Shown one piece after another: positions 6,177-7,611 of a stretch of 7,611 nucleotides of DNA. This DNA comes from an uncultured Oscillospiraceae bacterium (GTDB taxonomy: Bacteria > Bacillota > Clostridia > Oscillospirales > Oscillospiraceae), in contig CAAGIT010000147.1 of assembly GCA_900769995.1 (NCBI GenBank), forward strand, positions 1-7,611. The letters run 5' to 3'. The notes under the pieces were generated by a model. The model worked only from the letters and a program-made list of their open reading frames with translations. It had not been told where the DNA came from and ran no database searches. A program made the position numbers and the translations under genes. Positions within the stretch are counted from its first letter, which is position 1; every line of letters begins with the position of its first letter.

Positions 6177-7022
6177 TTATTTTTTGTGGATAAAGAGGAC
6201 GCCCAAGCACCCTTCGCCGCAATGGCAGGAAACGGTGCATCCTGCATTTGTATCGTAGATATTCTCAAACTGCATACATTCGCGAACGGTGCGGTGTACG
6301 GTTTCAGAGACTTCCTCTGAGACAGGTGTATGTGTTACAAACACACGTTCCGGTATGATACCATCCGGATTCTCTAAGCGGTCGCGGACATATTGCTCCA
6401 TGCACTTGGCATACTTTCCGCGATATTTCTTCGCGACTACCATTTTGTTATCCCTGACCTCAATGCAGGGCTTCAACCGCAGAAGGTTCGCGCCGAGTGC
6501 CGTGACCATCGAGCAACGGCCTCCCTTGACCATATAATCCAGGCGGTCAAGCAAAAAGCTGGTATCCACGCGTGTCGCGATCTCGTCCAACTCCGCCTTC
6601 ATTGCGTCCAAATCTGTCGCGGTCTTTGCCAACCGGCAGGCTTCCAGCACAAGATGCCCCTGTCCTGTAGAGAGATTACGTGAGTCGATCACGCGCACGT
6701 TCGGCATATCCTCCGCCGCAAGACAGGCATTATTATGGGTGGCCGAAAAACCCGAGCCGATCGAAATATGCACCAGCGCATCATAGCCTGCAAGGTTTTT
6801 CTGAAAGGTCTCCTCATAAATGCCGACAGGAACGGCGGAAGTACTGCAAAGCTCACCACCGGCAGCAACATGAGCAAAGATATCCGCAGGCGTAATATCT
6901 ACGCCGTCATAATAGCTCTTACCGCCCATGTTGACGATCAGGGGCACGATCACAATGTTGTTCTCGCGAATCAGCTCAGGAGAAAGATCGCAGGTGCTGT
7001 CAGCAGTGATCCTAATCTTCAT
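6177..7022 (-). CDS. degV: DegV-family (FakB-type) fatty-acid-binding protein
   Basis: A complete 281-residue cytoplasmic protein, the usual DegV length. In the characterised FakAB system, FakB presents bound fatty acid to the kinase FakA, which makes acyl-phosphate for phospholipid synthesis. Family features: N-terminal MKIRITADSTCDL; CSTSAV with T61; IGSGFSATHNNA with S93; IDSRNLSTGQG; LDYMVKGGR with R169; and a C-terminal HCGEG with H267. T61, S93, R169 and H267 line up with the residues holding the fatty-acid carboxylate in Staphylococcus FakB (from memory, Thr61, Ser93, Arg170, His266). The C-terminal motif differs from the commoner HTGPGALG and has four nearby cysteines (C262, C266, C268, C272). 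ATG at 7022 is chosen over the in-frame GTG at 7031 because that GTG is part of the Shine-Dalgarno sequence. It has its own consensus promoter. Which fatty acid it prefers, and where a partner FakA is, cannot be told. Confidence 0.93.
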   Translation of the reverse strand: MKIRITADSTCDLSPELIRENNIVIVPLIVNMGGKSYYDGVDITPADIFAHVAAGGELCSTSAVPVGIYEETFQKNLAGYDALVHISIGSGFSATHNNACLAAEDMPNVRVIDSRNLSTGQGHLVLEACRLAKTATDLDAMKAELDEIATRVDTSFLLDRLDYMVKGGRCSMVTALGANLLRLKPCIEVRDNKMVVAKKYRGKYAKCMEQYVRDRLENPDGIIPERVFVTHTPVSEEVSETVHRTVRECMQFENIYDTNAGCTVSCHCGEGCLGVLFIHKK

Positions 7023-7028
7023 AAATAT

Positions 7029-7034
7029 CACCTT
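7029..7034 (-). promoter_or_regulatory. Shine-Dalgarno sequence deciding the degV start
   Basis: AAGGTG on the - strand lies 6 bases before ATG at 7022. The GTG at 7031 that would lengthen the protein by three residues is the last part of this site and has no binding site of its own at proper distance. Confidence 0.8.
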
Positions 7035-7055
7035 TTTCAGTAATTAAGTGCTTTT

Positions 7056-7084
7056 ATTATACTCAAAAAGCAGTTATGTGTCAA
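7056..7084 (-). promoter_or_regulatory. Consensus sigma-A promoter for degV
   Basis: Read on the - strand, TTGACA (7084-7079) is followed after exactly 17 bases by TATAAT (7061-7056): both hexamers match consensus at all six positions. The expected start site is near 7049, giving a leader of about 27 bases before the ATG at 7022. Strong constitutive expression is expected unless a repressor binds (inference). Confidence 0.9.
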
Positions 7085-7091
7085 AGGGCAG

Positions 7092-7120
7092 TTGATTTTT
7101 CCTGCGCAATGCTATATAAT
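7092..7120 (+). promoter_or_regulatory. Sigma-A promoter for the rightmost gene
   Basis: TTGATT (7092-7097; four of six consensus bases) is followed after 17 bases by a perfect TATAAT (7115-7120). The expected start site is about 7126-7128, at the GAGG ribosome binding site, so the leader would be only about 12-14 bases. Its -35 box is 7 bases from the -35 box of the divergent degV promoter. Confidence 0.82.
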
Positions 7121-7126
7121 TATGTT

Positions 7127-7130
7127 GAGG
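7127..7130 (+). promoter_or_regulatory. Ribosome binding site of the rightmost gene, at the predicted mRNA 5' end
   Basis: GAGG lies 9 bases before ATG at 7140. An ATG at 7135 is only 4 bases from it and reads ATG CGA TGA, ending within the true start region, so 7140 is preferred. Confidence 0.6.
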
Positions 7131-7139
7131 TGTTATGCG

Positions 7140-7611
7140 ATGACGCTAATTGAACATTATTTGAACTATCTCAATCGCCTTTCCGATGGAACGCTTGCTG
7201 TTCCGGAGGGTATTGCGCTTACGCAGTCCGAGCCGATGCAGCGTGCCGTTGAACTTCAGCTTCAGATACAGGAAATGGGCATACCGGAATTTGTGCGCCG
7301 CTGTGCCGTCGTCGATGGTGCCGTTATCCCCGATGAGGTTTTTGAAGCCTACAGTGAAGAAGATCTGATGTCCGCCCTGCAAACAATGTCTGCGCCGCCG
7401 GAAACGCCTGCGCCCGAGACTCCCGACCCTGCCGCACCTCCGCAGATCGATGAGCCGGACGGCCCACGCAATGCGTATGAGGTTTTGCTGGACTGCTGCT
7501 GTCTGGACGAGAACCTTTTTTATTATCTGATCGATGTCCTCCGGCGGGATGCCGAGGAGGAATTTCAAAAACTCGCGCTGGTTACTGCACGGAAAGCCTT
7601 CACGCAGAGCG
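7140..7611 (+). CDS. Unrecognised protein with proline-rich linker (3' end beyond the window)
   Basis: An open frame of 157 codons that runs off the right edge without a stop. No family was recognised. Residues 1-84 are mixed, acidic and mostly helical in character (starts MTLIEHYLNYLNRLSDG; contains RAVELQLQIQEMG). Residues 85-109 form a linker rich in Pro, Glu and Asp (PPETPAPETPDPAAPP). From about 111 a second helical segment begins (NAYEVLLDCCCLDENLFYYLIDVL), with three consecutive cysteines at 119-121, then an acidic and basic amphipathic stretch. No signal peptide or membrane helix is visible, so a cytoplasmic location is likely. The frame is supported by a good promoter, GAGG 9 bases before the ATG, absence of stops over 470 bases, and codon use like its neighbours. 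It is divergent from degV; a functional link is not shown. Confidence 0.72.
   Translation, partial: MTLIEHYLNYLNRLSDGTLAVPEGIALTQSEPMQRAVELQLQIQEMGIPEFVRRCAVVDGAVIPDEVFEAYSEEDLMSALQTMSAPPETPAPETPDPAAPPQIDEPDGPRNAYEVLLDCCCLDENLFYYLIDVLRRDAEEEFQKLALVTARKAFTQS

Noticed and set aside
7023..7031. GTG 7031 as degV start
   Set aside because: The GTG is part of the Shine-Dalgarno sequence; ATG 7022 gives the standard DegV N-terminus (MKIRITADST).

Overview
The window reads as a piece of a Firmicute chromosome, most likely a gut-type Clostridia (Oscillospiraceae/Ruminococcaceae-like). That placement is inference. It rests on strong AGGAGG-type ribosome binding sites, consensus sigma-A promoters, a CpsB-type PHP phosphatase beside tyrosine kinases, and a DegV-family protein. 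No RNA genes, CRISPR arrays, insertion sequences or attachment sites were seen.

Positions 1-6154 (+ strand) look like the 3' part of one operon for phosphotyrosine-controlled cell-surface polysaccharide or export. In order it holds: (1) the C-terminal two thirds of a CpsB/YwqE-type PHP protein-tyrosine phosphatase; (2) a membrane-anchored extracellular protein with three Ig-like (DUF5011/HYR-like) domains; (3) and (4) two tandem BY-kinases, each fused to a Wzz-type chain-length domain and ending in a Tyr/Gly-rich tail; (5) a complete type IV (MsbA-like) ABC exporter half-transporter. Gaps between genes are 10, 12, 2 and 35 bases, each with a Shine-Dalgarno sequence. The operon ends in a perfect hairpin terminator that contains the exporter's stop codon.

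The kinases phosphorylate their own Tyr tails in known systems, and the upstream phosphatase would reverse this. Here the two kinases are unequal. The second has all the usual BY-kinase and Wzz signatures. The first keeps its ATP-binding residues but has lost an Arg of the EXXRXXR ring motif, the proline motif before the second membrane helix, and the usual loop between Walker A' and Walker B. It may therefore be a modulatory partner. The Ig-like protein and the ABC exporter are unusual additions to a CpsB-kinase cassette and are the best candidates here for something undescribed.

Positions 6177-7022 (- strand) hold a complete DegV/FakB-type fatty-acid-binding protein, convergent with the operon and sharing its bidirectional terminator. 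Positions 7023-7139 are a compact divergent promoter region with two well-formed sigma-A promoters back to back. From 7140 to the window edge (+ strand) runs the N-terminal part of an unrecognised protein with a proline-rich linker.
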